Source of the DNA: DATCKG01 sp036562385
GTDB lineage: Bacteria; Bacillota; Sulfobacillia; Symbiobacteriales; Symbiobacteriaceae
Assembly (NCBI GenBank): GCA_036562385.1
Contig: DATCKG010000030.1
Location: 1 to 30,469 of the forward strand
Reading direction: 5' to 3'
DNA length: 30,469 nt
Every line of letters begins with the position of its first letter. Position 1 is the first letter of the stretch. Positions 6,302 through 14,600 of the stretch are shown here, piece by piece. Both the position numbers and the translations under genes were made by a program. The notes beneath the pieces were generated by a model that worked only from the letters and a program-made list of their open reading frames with translations, did not search any database and was not told where the DNA came from.

Positions 6302-8077
6302 TCAAGCTCGTCCCAGACGGCGGGCTTCCTTATAAATACACCGGTTCTGTACCGTGGCCACCCCGTAGGCCCTGGCATCGGCCGCGGCTTCTGGATGCTC
6401 TACCCCTTCCTGCAGCCAGAGGATCCGGGGCTTGTGAGGCATCTCCTTCAGGTCAGCCACCACCTCGGGCACATGCTGGGGCGCCCGGAACACCAGTACC
6501 ACATCCACCGGGAAGGGGATCTCCTGCAGGCGGCGATAGACCTTCTCCCCGAGAATCGTCTCCCCCTTTGGGCTGACCGGGACGATCCGATAGCCAAGCC
6601 GCTGCATCTCCTGGGCCACCTGGTGGCTGGGCCGGTCCGCCCGGTCCGAGAGCCCCACCACCGCCAGCACCTTGGGCCGGCTGTCGCCGCCCACCACCAC
6701 GGTCGGGCTCTCCAGCAGCCAGCGGATCACCCGCTCATCGGTGTCGTCGAAGCCGTCCGGCTGCAGGGGCAACTGCGGATCCGGCACGCCCGTGGCAATC
6801 CGCAGGGCCTGATCCAGGTCCTCCTTCAGATCCGGAAGGCTTTCCAGCCCCACCGAGACCCGAATGAGATCCTCCCCCACTCCGGCTGCCTGGCGCTGCT
6901 CCGGCGTCAGCTGGCTGTGGGTGGTGCTGGCCGGGTGGATCACCAGGGACTTGGCATCGCCCACGTTGGCCACGTGGCTGAAGAGCCGGAGGCTGTCGAT
7001 GAACCGGGCGCCGGCCTTCAGGCCACCCTTGACGCCGAAGATCAGCATCCCGCCGAAGCCGCCCTGCAGGTACTTGACCGCCCGGTCATAGGTGGGATGG
7101 CTCGGCAGGCCGGGATACTGGACCCAGGCCACCGCCGGGTGCTCCTGCAGGTACTGGGCGAGAGCCAGCGCATTTTCACTGTGCTGCCGCATCCGCAGCG
7201 GCAGGGTCTCCAGGCCCAGCAGCAGCAGGAAGGAGTTGAACGGGCTCTGACAAGCCCCCAGATCCCGGAGCATTTGCGCCCGCAGCTTGGTGATGAACCC
7301 CGCCCGGCCGCAGTCGGTGGCATAGACCATGCCGTGGTAGCTTGGATCCGGCTCGGTGAAGTCCGGGAACTTGGGGTTGTTCCAATCGAAGGTGCCGCCG
7401 TCCACCACCACGCCGCCCATGGCCACCCCGTGGCCGCCCAGCCACTTGGTGGCCGAGTGGATCACGATGTCCGCGCCCCACTCGATGGGCCGGCACAGCG
7501 CCGGTGTCGCAAAGGTATTGTCCACGATCAGCGGAATGCCGTTCTCGTGGGCCACCCGGGCCAGCCCCTCCACGTCCAGCACGTCGAGGCGGGGGTTGCC
7601 GATGATCTCCCCGAAAACCGCCCGGGTCCGGGGCGTAATCGCCCGGCGGAAATCCTCCGGGTCCCCCGAGTCCACAAAGCGTACGTGAATCCCGTATTTC
7701 GGCAGCGTCACCGAAAAAAGATTGTAGGTTCCGCCGTAGAGGCTGGAGGAGGTAACCACCTCATCGCCGGCCCGGCAGATGTTCAGGATGGTGGCCACCA
7801 CGGCCGCATGGCCGGAGGCGAACGCCACCGCTCCCACGCCGCCCTCCAGTTCAGCCATGCGCTGCTCAAACACTTCGGTGGTCGGATTGCTGATGCGGGT
7901 ATAAATGTTGCCCGGCTCCTCCAGGGCAAAGAGCCGGCGGGCATGTTCCGTGCTCTCAAACACGTATGAGGTGGTCTGATAGATCGGCACGGCCCGGGAA
8001 CCGGTGACCGGATCCGGCCGCTGTCCCCCGTGCACCGCCACGGTTTCGATCCCGTAGCGCCTGGTCTTTTCCTGCAT
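6302..8077 (-). CDS. metY: O-acetylhomoserine sulfhydrylase fused to a CoA-binding domain
   Basis: Residues 1 to about 430 are a Cys/Met-metabolism PLP enzyme of the O-acetylhomoserine (thiol)-lyase type, which makes homocysteine from O-acetylhomoserine and sulfide. AVPIYQTTSYVF, YTRISNPTTEVFEQRMAELEGG, SSLYGGTYNLF, the PLP lysine in SATKWLGGHG (Lys211) and HPASTTHSQL all fit. Residues about 447-591 form a second domain of the YccU-like CoA_binding_2 type: VVGLSDRADRPSHQVAQ, GYRIVPVSPKG, LWLQEGVEHPEAA and the VQNRCIYKEARRL end. The family's usual 425-430 residue length confirms a fusion with no linker stop. The ATG at 8075-8077 has GAGGAGG 9 nt upstream. It lies between pfkB and Dabb genes with short gaps. 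No SAM riboswitch was seen upstream. Confidence 0.92.
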   Translation of the reverse strand: MQEKTRRYGIETVAVHGGQRPDPVTGSRAVPIYQTTSYVFESTEHARRLFALEEPGNIYTRISNPTTEVFEQRMAELEGGVGAVAFASGHAAVVATILNICRAGDEVVTSSSLYGGTYNLFSVTLPKYGIHVRFVDSGDPEDFRRAITPRTRAVFGEIIGNPRLDVLDVEGLARVAHENGIPLIVDNTFATPALCRPIEWGADIVIHSATKWLGGHGVAMGGVVVDGGTFDWNNPKFPDFTEPDPSYHGMVYATDCGRAGFITKLRAQMLRDLGACQSPFNSFLLLLGLETLPLRMRQHSENALALAQYLQEHPAVAWVQYPGLPSHPTYDRAVKYLQGGFGGMLIFGVKGGLKAGARFIDSLRLFSHVANVGDAKSLVIHPASTTHSQLTPEQRQAAGVGEDLIRVSVGLESLPDLKEDLDQALRIATGVPDPQLPLQPDGFDDTDERVIRWLLESPTVVVGGDSRPKVLAVVGLSDRADRPSHQVAQEMQRLGYRIVPVSPKGETILGEKVYRRLQEIPFPVDVVLVFRAPQHVPEVVADLKEMPHKPRILWLQEGVEHPEAAADARAYGVATVQNRCIYKEARRLGRA

Positions 8078-8124
8078 CGGTGAAGGCCTCCTCAGGCTCA
8101 GTCCTATCCAGGAAAAACAATGGA

Positions 8125-9021
8125 TCACAACACTTCGGAAGGCAACGGGAAGGAAGGCCGGGCGCCCAGCCGGGTGATTACCTCCGCGGCCAGCAGATTC
8201 GCCCGCCGCGCCGCCTCCTCGGGTTTATGGCCCCGCCGGAGGGCGTGGACAAAGGCCGCCCCCCAGGCATCGCCCGCCCCGGTGGTATCCACCGGGTTGT
8301 CGATGCGTCGGACCGGAGGAACGGTCACCACCTCACCATGGTGGCAAAGCAGCGCCCCCTCCGCTCCCAGCTTCACCGCGACCAGAGGCACCTTCCGCCC
8401 CAGTTCCCGGGCTGCCTCTTCCACGGTGTCGCAGCCAGTCAGGGCCAGCGCCTCGTCCCGGTTGGGCATCAACACCTGCAACCCCTCCGGAAGCGTCAGC
8501 CCCCGGCGCCGGATGTAGCTGGCGGAAGAGGGGTCCAGCGAGATGGGAATCCCCTCCTGGCGCGCCACCTCCACCGCCCGCTCAGCCGCCTGAGCCGGTG
8601 CTTCCCAGAAATAGGAGTACCCGGTCACGTGGAGCCAGCCGGATCCCCGCAGGGCAGCCTCAGGAAGGTCCCTGACACTGAAATGATGGTTCGCACCCTG
8701 GGGGATCATCATGTGGCGCTGTGCGCCGCCGGTAAACAGGACCAGCACCGCGGTAGGATGTTCCGGATCCCTGGTGACGTAGGGCTCTACCCCTTCCCGG
8801 CGCAGGTCGTCGATCAGCGCCTGTCCCATCACATCATCGCCCACCCGGCCGGCAAAGCGTACCGGGCTGCCCAGGCGGGCGGTCCAGACGGCGAAATTGG
8901 CCGCGGAGCCACCGGGTTGGGGCTGAATCTCCCCGGGCGTGTCGGAGTCCGGCGCCAGCGGTTCATTTACCCGCGCCACCACATCCATGACCAGGTCACC
9001 GAAGGTGAAGAGGGGTAGCAT
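8125..9021 (-). CDS. PfkB-family carbohydrate kinase
   Basis: The 298-residue protein is a ribokinase-fold sugar kinase. The N-terminal sugar-site motif PGGSAANFAVWTARLG is followed by the glycine-rich GRVGDDVMGQ. The C-terminal PfkB signature DTTGAGDAWGAAF contains the catalytic aspartate and anion hole. GGAGG precedes the ATG at 9019-9021. The exact sugar (fructose, ribose, 2-keto-3-deoxygluconate or other) cannot be read, though the class II aldolase immediately upstream on the same strand suggests a shared sugar-phosphate route. A hairpin separates the two genes; the sulfhydrylase follows after 47 nt with no terminator. Confidence 0.9.
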   Translation of the reverse strand: MLPLFTFGDLVMDVVARVNEPLAPDSDTPGEIQPQPGGSAANFAVWTARLGSPVRFAGRVGDDVMGQALIDDLRREGVEPYVTRDPEHPTAVLVLFTGGAQRHMMIPQGANHHFSVRDLPEAALRGSGWLHVTGYSYFWEAPAQAAERAVEVARQEGIPISLDPSSASYIRRRGLTLPEGLQVLMPNRDEALALTGCDTVEEAARELGRKVPLVAVKLGAEGALLCHHGEVVTVPPVRRIDNPVDTTGAGDAWGAAFVHALRRGHKPEEAARRANLLAAEVITRLGARPSFPLPSEVL

Positions 9022-9045
9022 GGCAATCCTCCTTCACAACGACAC

Positions 9046-9073
9046 GACGCCGGCGAAGTCTCCCGCCGGCGTC
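9046..9073 (-). terminator. Hairpin between aldolase and sugar kinase
   Basis: GACGCCGGCG (9046-9055) and CGCCGGCGTC (9064-9073) pair perfectly around 8 nt. The T tract on the minus strand is weak (GTGTCGTTGTG), so partial termination after the aldolase gene, or transcript stabilisation, is more likely than a full stop. Confidence 0.5.
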
Positions 9074-9085
9074 TGGTCGCTGCTC

Positions 9086-9940
9086 TCAAGCTTTCCCGGC
9101 TGAGCCAAAGAGCTTCATCTTCTCCTTGATTTTTTCCTTCAGGACTTCCCGAGCTGGGCCGAGAATCTTGCGCGGGTCAATCTCCCACGGCTTGGCCGAC
9201 AGCTGGTTCCGAATCTCTCCCAGGAAAGCTTGCCGCAATTCGGTATCGATATTCACCTTCCGAATACCCAGCGCGATCCCCTTGCGGACATCCTCGTCGG
9301 GAACGCCCGAACCACCGTGCATCACCAGGGGCGCGCCGGTCCGCCGGTGGACTTCTTCAATGCGGTCAAAGGCCAACTGAGGCGGCAGCTTGTAAGGGCC
9401 ATGGGCGGTGCCGAAGGACATGGCCAGCGCATCGACACCGGTGGCCTCGTAGAACTCGATGGCGTCCTCCACGGGGGTCAGCATGGCCTCCCGTTCATCC
9501 ACGGAAATGTCGTCCTCCGTGCCGCCGATCTTCCCGATCTCACCCTCCACGGAGACGCCCACCGCATGGGCGATCTTGACGATCTCTTTGGTCCGGGCGA
9601 TGTTCTCCTCTTTCGGCCACTGGGATCCGTCGAACATCACCGAGGTGAAGCCGGCACGGATGCAGGCGATGACGGTCGCAAAGTCAGTGCCGTGATCCAG
9701 GTGCAGGCAAACGGGTACGGTCGCCTGCTCCGCCGCCAGTCGGGCGAGTCCGGCCACGTAGTGCAGCCCGGCGTACTTGATCGCCCCCTGGCTGGCCTGG
9801 ATGATCACCGGGGAGCGCAATTCCTCAGCCGCAGCGATGATAGCCTGGACAATCTCCATGTTGTTGCAGTTGAACGCTCCGACAGCATACTTGCCCTGCT
9901 CCGCAGCTTCCAGCAGGGTCCGCAGCGTCACCAACGGCAT
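9086..9940 (-). CDS. fba: Class II fructose-1,6-bisphosphate aldolase
   Basis: The 284-residue enzyme cleaves fructose-1,6-bisphosphate to dihydroxyacetone phosphate and glyceraldehyde-3-phosphate using zinc. It has the FbaA/GatY-type order: AVGAFNCNNMEIVQAI, the metal-site HLDHG, SVMFDGS, GEIGKIGGTEDD, SFGTAHGPYK, VMHGGSGVPDED and VNIDTELR. The start at 9938-9940 is preferred over an in-frame ATG 42 nt upstream because GGGGGG precedes it at good distance and the family begins with a Pro-Leu-Val-type N-terminus. It may be the first gene of a fba-pfkB-metY-Dabb transcript. Tagatose-bisphosphate aldolase activity cannot be excluded. Confidence 0.93.
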   Translation of the reverse strand: MPLVTLRTLLEAAEQGKYAVGAFNCNNMEIVQAIIAAAEELRSPVIIQASQGAIKYAGLHYVAGLARLAAEQATVPVCLHLDHGTDFATVIACIRAGFTSVMFDGSQWPKEENIARTKEIVKIAHAVGVSVEGEIGKIGGTEDDISVDEREAMLTPVEDAIEFYEATGVDALAMSFGTAHGPYKLPPQLAFDRIEEVHRRTGAPLVMHGGSGVPDEDVRKGIALGIRKVNIDTELRQAFLGEIRNQLSAKPWEIDPRKILGPAREVLKEKIKEKMKLFGSAGKA

Positions 9941-9980
9941 GTCTTTCCCCCCGAATGGCCCCACAGGGCGTAGTTCCAAC

Positions 9981-10001
9981 ATGGGAGTTAGGCACTCCCA
10001 T
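9981..10001 (-). promoter_or_regulatory. Palindrome in the aldolase leader
   Basis: ATGGGAGT (9981-9988) and ACTCCCAT (9994-10001) are perfect inverted copies around a 5-nt centre, 41 nt upstream of the aldolase start. TAGAAT just upstream on the minus strand is a possible -10, which would put the dyad at the transcription start, as expected for an operator. The rest of 10002-10132 shows nothing assignable. Confidence 0.4.
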
Positions 10002-10132
10002 TCTATCTCCTACCCAATAACCAATAGATTTCTTGAATCCCCTTGATGGGAAGGATTAATGGCTGCGCCGCACCGCTGGCAAGGCGCCCATTCCCCTCGC
10101 GCCGGCAGAGGCGGCCGCCGGGGCCCATACAA

Positions 10133-10162
10133 GCAGACGGGGCCGCCACAGGCCCCGTCTGC
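10133..10162 (-). terminator. Terminator of the ilv operon
   Basis: GCAGACGGGGCC (10133-10144) and GGCCCCGTCTGC (10151-10162) form a perfect 12-bp stem with a 6-nt loop, beginning 8 nt after the ilvB stop codon. The minus strand continues with CTTGTATG, a short T-rich tail. Confidence 0.75.
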
Positions 10163-10169
10163 GTGCGCG

Positions 10170-11885
10170 TCAGCGTGCACCGCTGTGAAGCAGCGCCTCG
10201 GTATTGGCCCCGCCGGGCGGCACGATGGGGAAGACGTTCTCCTCGCTCTCGCACCGCACATCCATGAACACCGGCCCGGGGTGCGCCTTGGCCTCTGCCA
10301 TGGCCTCCGCGAGTTCGCCCAGGCGCTCCACCCGGATCCCGCGGATGCCGTAGGCCTCAGCCAGCTTCACGAAGTCGGGCGATCCCCTGCGGATGTCCAC
10401 CTCGCTGTAGCGGCCCTTGTAGAACATCTGCTGCCACTGCCGGACCATGCCGAGGTAGCCGTTGTTCAGCACGACGATTTTAATAGGTAGCTCCTGTGCC
10501 ACGACGGTGGCGAGCTCCTGGATGCACATCTGGATGGAGCCGTCGCCCGAGATCAACACCACGTCCCGGTCCGGCCGGCCGATGGCAGCGCCCACCGCGG
10601 CCGGCAGGCCGAATCCCATGGTCCCCAGGCCGCCGGATGTGATCCAGGTCCCGGGCTCGGTCCGGATGCAGTAGTGGGCAGCCCACATCTGGTGCTGGCC
10701 CACGTCGGTCACCACGATGGCCTGCGGGCCGAAGGTGGCTTGTAGCTGCTGCACCACCTGCTGCGGCTTGGGCGGCGCCGACGGATCGGTGGGGATCTTC
10801 TCCCCTTTCCGCAGGCCCCAGAGCGGATGCTGCTGATGCCACTCCTCCACCTGCTGCAGCCAGTCCGCAACACTGCCGCTCCAGTCGCCCAGGGCTTCGT
10901 TCAACTGCCGCAGCACGGTGCCGGCGTCACCCACCAGAGGAATGTGGCAGGGCAGGTTCTTGGAGATTTCCGCCGGATCGACGTCGATGTGGATCACGGT
11001 GGCGTTGGGAGCGAACTTGGACGCCATGCCGGTGATCCGGTCGTCCAGGCGGGTACCCGCCGCCAGCAGCAGGTCCGAATGGTGAACGGCCCGGTTCGCC
11101 GCGAAGGTGCCGTGCATGCCCAACAGGCCGAAGAACTGCGGATGATCCATGGGGAAGCCGCCCAAGCCCATCAGCGAACCCACCACAGGGGCGCCCGTCC
11201 GCTCGGCCAGGCGCCGGAACTGCTCCGGAGCCCCCGGGGAGCCCACGACGCCGCCGCCGCAGATCAGGACCGGACGTTTGGCCTTGCGGATCGCCTCCGC
11301 GGCCCGCTCCACCTGCTCGGGATCCGCGGCCACCGGCGGCCGGTAGCCGGGCAGCCGGATGGTCTCCGGGTAGTCCCACTCGATGGTGGCGCTGGTCACG
11401 TCCTTGGGCACGTCAATCAGGACAGGCCCGGGGCGCCCCGTCCGGGCGATGTAGAAGGCCTCCTTGATCACTCGCAGGAGGTCCGCCGGATCGGTCACCA
11501 GGTAGTTGTGCTTGGTGACCGGCATGGTGATGCCCGTCACGTCCGCCTCCTGGAACGCGTCCCGACCGATGAGGCTCCGCACCACCTGGCCCGTGATGGC
11601 CACGATGGGCGTCGAGTCCATCAGCGCGTCGCACAGACCGGTCACCAGATTGGTCGCCCCGGGGCCGGAGGTGACCAGGACCACCCCCACCTTCCCCGTT
11701 GCCCGTGCGTAGCCTTCCGCCGCGTGGATGGCCCCCTGTTCATGGCGGGTGAGAATGTGCCGGATCGGGCTGTCCCGCAGTGCATCATAGATGTAGAGAC
11801 TCGCGCCGCCGGGATAGCCGAAGATCACTTCGACCCCCTCTGCCTGCAGCGCTTTGATCATCGCTGCAGCCGCCTGCATTCCCAT
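10170..11885 (-). CDS. ilvB: Acetolactate synthase, large (catalytic) subunit
   Basis: The 571-residue ThDP enzyme condenses two pyruvates to 2-acetolactate, or pyruvate with 2-oxobutyrate to 2-aceto-2-hydroxybutyrate. The PYR domain carries the catalytic glutamate (Glu49 in RHEQGAIHAAEGYAR); then come TSGPGATNLVTG, the AFQEADVTGIT loop and a central FAD-type domain. The PP domain has the ThDP/Mg motif SGDGSIQMCIQEL...NNGYLGMVRQWQ. Length is normal. It is the last gene of the ilv operon, 33 nt after ilvD and separated from its regulatory partner ilvN by three genes. An AGGGG-rich stretch precedes ATG 11885; a second ATG two codons in is an alternative. Confidence 0.97.
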   Translation of the reverse strand: MGMQAAAAMIKALQAEGVEVIFGYPGGASLYIYDALRDSPIRHILTRHEQGAIHAAEGYARATGKVGVVLVTSGPGATNLVTGLCDALMDSTPIVAITGQVVRSLIGRDAFQEADVTGITMPVTKHNYLVTDPADLLRVIKEAFYIARTGRPGPVLIDVPKDVTSATIEWDYPETIRLPGYRPPVAADPEQVERAAEAIRKAKRPVLICGGGVVGSPGAPEQFRRLAERTGAPVVGSLMGLGGFPMDHPQFFGLLGMHGTFAANRAVHHSDLLLAAGTRLDDRITGMASKFAPNATVIHIDVDPAEISKNLPCHIPLVGDAGTVLRQLNEALGDWSGSVADWLQQVEEWHQQHPLWGLRKGEKIPTDPSAPPKPQQVVQQLQATFGPQAIVVTDVGQHQMWAAHYCIRTEPGTWITSGGLGTMGFGLPAAVGAAIGRPDRDVVLISGDGSIQMCIQELATVVAQELPIKIVVLNNGYLGMVRQWQQMFYKGRYSEVDIRRGSPDFVKLAEAYGIRGIRVERLGELAEAMAEAKAHPGPVFMDVRCESEENVFPIVPPGGANTEALLHSGAR

Positions 11886-11918
11886 GTCCCCTTCGCCCCC
11901 CTCTCTTCGCGCTGGGTG

Positions 11919-13598
11919 TCAGTCAGGCAATTTCAGCACCGCGCCGGTGTTGGCGCTGGTGACCAGCCGGGCATAGCGGCCCAGCCAGCCGGTCTTCACC
12001 TTCGGAGCCGGAGGCCGCCACCGGGCCCGCCGCTCCGCCAGTTCCTCCTCGGGAATATCCACGGTAATCCGCCGGGCGGGAATGTCGATGGTAATGGGGT
12101 CGCCGTCCTGCAGGAGAGCAATCGGCCCGCCCTCGGCCGCCTCCGGCGAGATGTGGCCCAGGCAGATCCCACGGGTGCCGCCGGAGAAGCGACCGTCGGT
12201 GATCAGGGCCACCTCCTTGCCCAGGCCCATCCCCACGATGGCGGAGGTGGGTGCCAGCATCTCCGGCATCCCGGGCCCGCCCTTGGGCCCTTCGTAGCGG
12301 ATCACCACCACGTGGCCGGGCTTGACCTTGCCGCCGAAGATCCCCTGCAGGGCCTCCTCTTGCGAATCGAAGACGATGGCCCGACCCTTGAAGACCGAGA
12401 TGGAGGGATCCACCGCGCCCACCTTCAGGGCCGCCCCGTTGGGAGCCAGGTTGCCGAACAGGATGGCCAGACCGCCGGTCTGGGAGTAGGCCCGGGAAAC
12501 CGGCCGGATCACGTTGGGATCCCGGTTTTCGGCCTGGCTGTACAGCTCGCCCAGGGTCTTCCCCGTGACGGTGAGGCACTCGGGATGAAGAACCCCCGGA
12601 ATCTCGCTGAGCTCCTTCAGGATGGCCATGACGCCTCCGGCCCGGTGCACATCCTCGATGTGCACCTCCTGGGTGGCCGGCGAGACCTTGCAGATGTACG
12701 GTACCTTGGCCGACAGCTCGTTGATCCGCTCCAGCGGATACTCCACCCCCGCTTCATGGGCGAGGGCCAGTGTATGCAGCACCGTATTCGTGCTGCCGCC
12801 CATGGCGATGTCCAGGGCAAAGGCGTTGTCAATGGCCTCCCGGGTGACGATATCCCGGGGACGGGGGCCGCCGGCCTTGGCCATCTCCACAATCCGCCGG
12901 GCCGCCTCCCGGGCCAGGGCCTCCCGATCGGCCGACTTGGCCAAAGCGGTGCCGTTGCCGGGCAGGGCCAGCCCCAGGGCCTCGCAGAGGCAGTTCATGG
13001 AGTTGGCCGTAAACATCCCGGAACAGGAACCGCAGGAAGGACAGGCGCTGTCTTCCAGCTCCTTCAGGGCGGCCTCATCGATCTGGCCCCGGCTGTAGGC
13101 GCCGACGCCCTCGAAGACGGAAATCAGGTCGGCTTTCCGCCCGTCCTTCAGCCGGCCCGCCTTCATGGGGCCGCCGGAGATAAAGATGGTGGGCACGTTC
13201 ACACGCAGGGCCGCCATCAGCATCCCCGGCGTGACCTTATCGCAGTTGGGGATGCACATCAGCGCATCCAGCTGATGCGCCTCCACCATCGTCTCCACGC
13301 AGTCGGCGATCAGCTCCCGGGAAGGCAGGCTGTAGCGCATGCCGATGTGGCCCATGGCGATGCCGTCGTCCACTGCGATGGTGTTGAAGACGAAGGGAAC
13401 GCCGCCGGCTTCCCGAACCGCCTCCTTCACCAGTTCGCCGAACTCCTTGAGGTGAACGTGACCGGGAACAATATCGGTATAGCTGTTGGCGATGCCGATA
13501 AAGGGCTTCCCCATGTCAGCGTCCGTGAGACCGGTGGCTTTCAACAGAGCCCGGTGCGGTGCCCGCTCAGGTCCTACCTTGATTAAGTCACTCCGCAT
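11919..13598 (-). CDS. ilvD: Dihydroxy-acid dehydratase
   Basis: The 559-residue iron-sulfur enzyme dehydrates 2,3-dihydroxy-isovalerate (or -3-methylvalerate) to the 2-oxo acid. The cluster cysteines are in CIPNCDKVTPGM (Cys115, Cys119) and CPSCGSCSGMFTANSMNCL, together with the family blocks NTIAVDDGIAMGH, LPSRELIADCVE, ISGGPMKAG, VAMGGSTNT-like and GRFSGGTRG. The layout is that of the full-length IlvD/Edd family. AAGGGGG precedes the ATG. It lies 87 nt downstream of ilvE; that gap contains a strong GC hairpin just before the ribosome binding site. Confidence 0.97.
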   Translation of the reverse strand: MRSDLIKVGPERAPHRALLKATGLTDADMGKPFIGIANSYTDIVPGHVHLKEFGELVKEAVREAGGVPFVFNTIAVDDGIAMGHIGMRYSLPSRELIADCVETMVEAHQLDALMCIPNCDKVTPGMLMAALRVNVPTIFISGGPMKAGRLKDGRKADLISVFEGVGAYSRGQIDEAALKELEDSACPSCGSCSGMFTANSMNCLCEALGLALPGNGTALAKSADREALAREAARRIVEMAKAGGPRPRDIVTREAIDNAFALDIAMGGSTNTVLHTLALAHEAGVEYPLERINELSAKVPYICKVSPATQEVHIEDVHRAGGVMAILKELSEIPGVLHPECLTVTGKTLGELYSQAENRDPNVIRPVSRAYSQTGGLAILFGNLAPNGAALKVGAVDPSISVFKGRAIVFDSQEEALQGIFGGKVKPGHVVVIRYEGPKGGPGMPEMLAPTSAIVGMGLGKEVALITDGRFSGGTRGICLGHISPEAAEGGPIALLQDGDPITIDIPARRITVDIPEEELAERRARWRPPAPKVKTGWLGRYARLVTSANTGAVLKLPD

Positions 13599-13618
13599 AG
13601 GTCCGCCCCCTTATGATC

Positions 13619-13643
13619 GGGGCCCTCCTTTGGAGAGGGCCCC
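13619..13643 (-). promoter_or_regulatory. Intra-operon hairpin before ilvD
   Basis: GGGGCCCTC (13619-13627) and GAGGGCCCC (13635-13643) form a perfect 9-bp stem in the ilvE-ilvD gap, ending about 5-10 nt before the ilvD ribosome binding site. It has no T tract. It may be an RNA-processing or stability element, or may adjust expression between the two halves of the operon. Confidence 0.45.
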
Positions 13644-13685
13644 CCGTCCGTTCCTTTACGTCAGCACGCTGTCTTGCTGTAAGGC

Positions 13686-14564
13686 TCAGGCGTAGATGGG
13701 GGTACCCTCTCGCTGGGCCAGCTCCCGGTAGCGGCGGATCAGGTCCGCAGTGATGGGGCCGGGCTTGCCGGTGCCAATGGTGCGGCCGTCCACCTCCACC
13801 ACCGGAACGATCTCCGCGGCGGTACCGGTGAGGAAGCACTCATCGGCGGTGTACAGGTCGTGCAGGGTGAAGACGGCCTCCTCCGCGGGATAGCCGGCCT
13901 GCTCCGCCAGTTCCAGCACCGTCCGGCGGGTGATGCCCGCCAGGATCCCGAGGTACGTGGGCGGAGTGATGACCTTGCCCTTCTTTACGATGAAGATGTT
14001 GTCACCGGTACCCTCGCAGACGTAGCCCTCCTTGTTCAGGAGGATCACCTCCGGGTAACCGGTGGCCACCGCCGTCACCTTGGCGAGAATGCTGTTCATG
14101 TAGTTCAGGCTCTTTACCTGGGCCGAAAGGGCATCCACCGGTGTGCGGCGGGTGCTCACGGAGATGACCTTCATGCCCTTTTCATAGACCTCGGCGGGAT
14201 AAAGCGTAATCCCGTCCGCGATGCAGACCACCGTGGGGCGAGGGCACTTGCGGGGATCCAGTCCCAGGTCGCCGGCGCCCCGGGAGACCACCAGGCGGAT
14301 GTAGGCGTCCCGCAGGTTGTTGCGGCGGCAGGTCTCCAAGACCACCTGTTCCATCTCGTCGATGGAGAGCGGAATCTGCAGCCAGATGGACTTGGCCGAG
14401 TCATAAAGCCGCTCCAGGTGTTCCCGCAGGCGGAAGACCCGACCGTTGTACGCCCGGATGCCCTCAAAGACGCCGTCGCCGTACAGGAAGCCGTGGTCGA
14501 AGACGGATACCTTGGCCTCTTCCTTCGGATAGTACTGCCCGTCGACATAAACCTGGATGCTCAT
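13686..14564 (-). CDS. ilvE: Branched-chain amino acid aminotransferase
   Basis: The 292-residue fold-type IV PLP enzyme transfers an amino group from glutamate to 2-oxo acids to make valine, isoleucine and leucine. Family markers are VFDHGFLYGDGVFEGIRAYNG, the PLP lysine in VKSLNYMNSI (Lys151), VILLNKEGYVCEGTGDNIF and GTAAEIVPVVEVDGR. The start is ATG 14562-14564, with GGAGG 7 nt upstream; the longer frame lacks a site. It begins 36 nt after ilvC. D-amino acid aminotransferase and ADC lyase share the fold, but the operon context and SLNYM motif favour IlvE. Confidence 0.95.
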   Translation of the reverse strand: MSIQVYVDGQYYPKEEAKVSVFDHGFLYGDGVFEGIRAYNGRVFRLREHLERLYDSAKSIWLQIPLSIDEMEQVVLETCRRNNLRDAYIRLVVSRGAGDLGLDPRKCPRPTVVCIADGITLYPAEVYEKGMKVISVSTRRTPVDALSAQVKSLNYMNSILAKVTAVATGYPEVILLNKEGYVCEGTGDNIFIVKKGKVITPPTYLGILAGITRRTVLELAEQAGYPAEEAVFTLHDLYTADECFLTGTAAEIVPVVEVDGRTIGTGKPGPITADLIRRYRELAQREGTPIYA

Positions 14565-14600
14565 TCCGCTGCCTCCTCGCTGAAGTGTCATGGTCTGCTG

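Noticed and set aside
6056..7969. 637-codon plus-strand open frame
   Set aside because: It is antisense to the sulfhydrylase fusion and the Dabb gene, with low-complexity text and no ribosome binding site.
8078..8124. Possible SAM riboswitch or other leader before metY
   Set aside because: The gap to pfkB is only 47 nt and contains no room for a SAM-I aptamer or terminator.
10827..13586. 919-codon open frame on the plus strand
   Set aside because: It is antisense to ilvB and ilvD. The protein is His/Gly/Gln-rich with no family motif, an artefact of high GC third-position bias.
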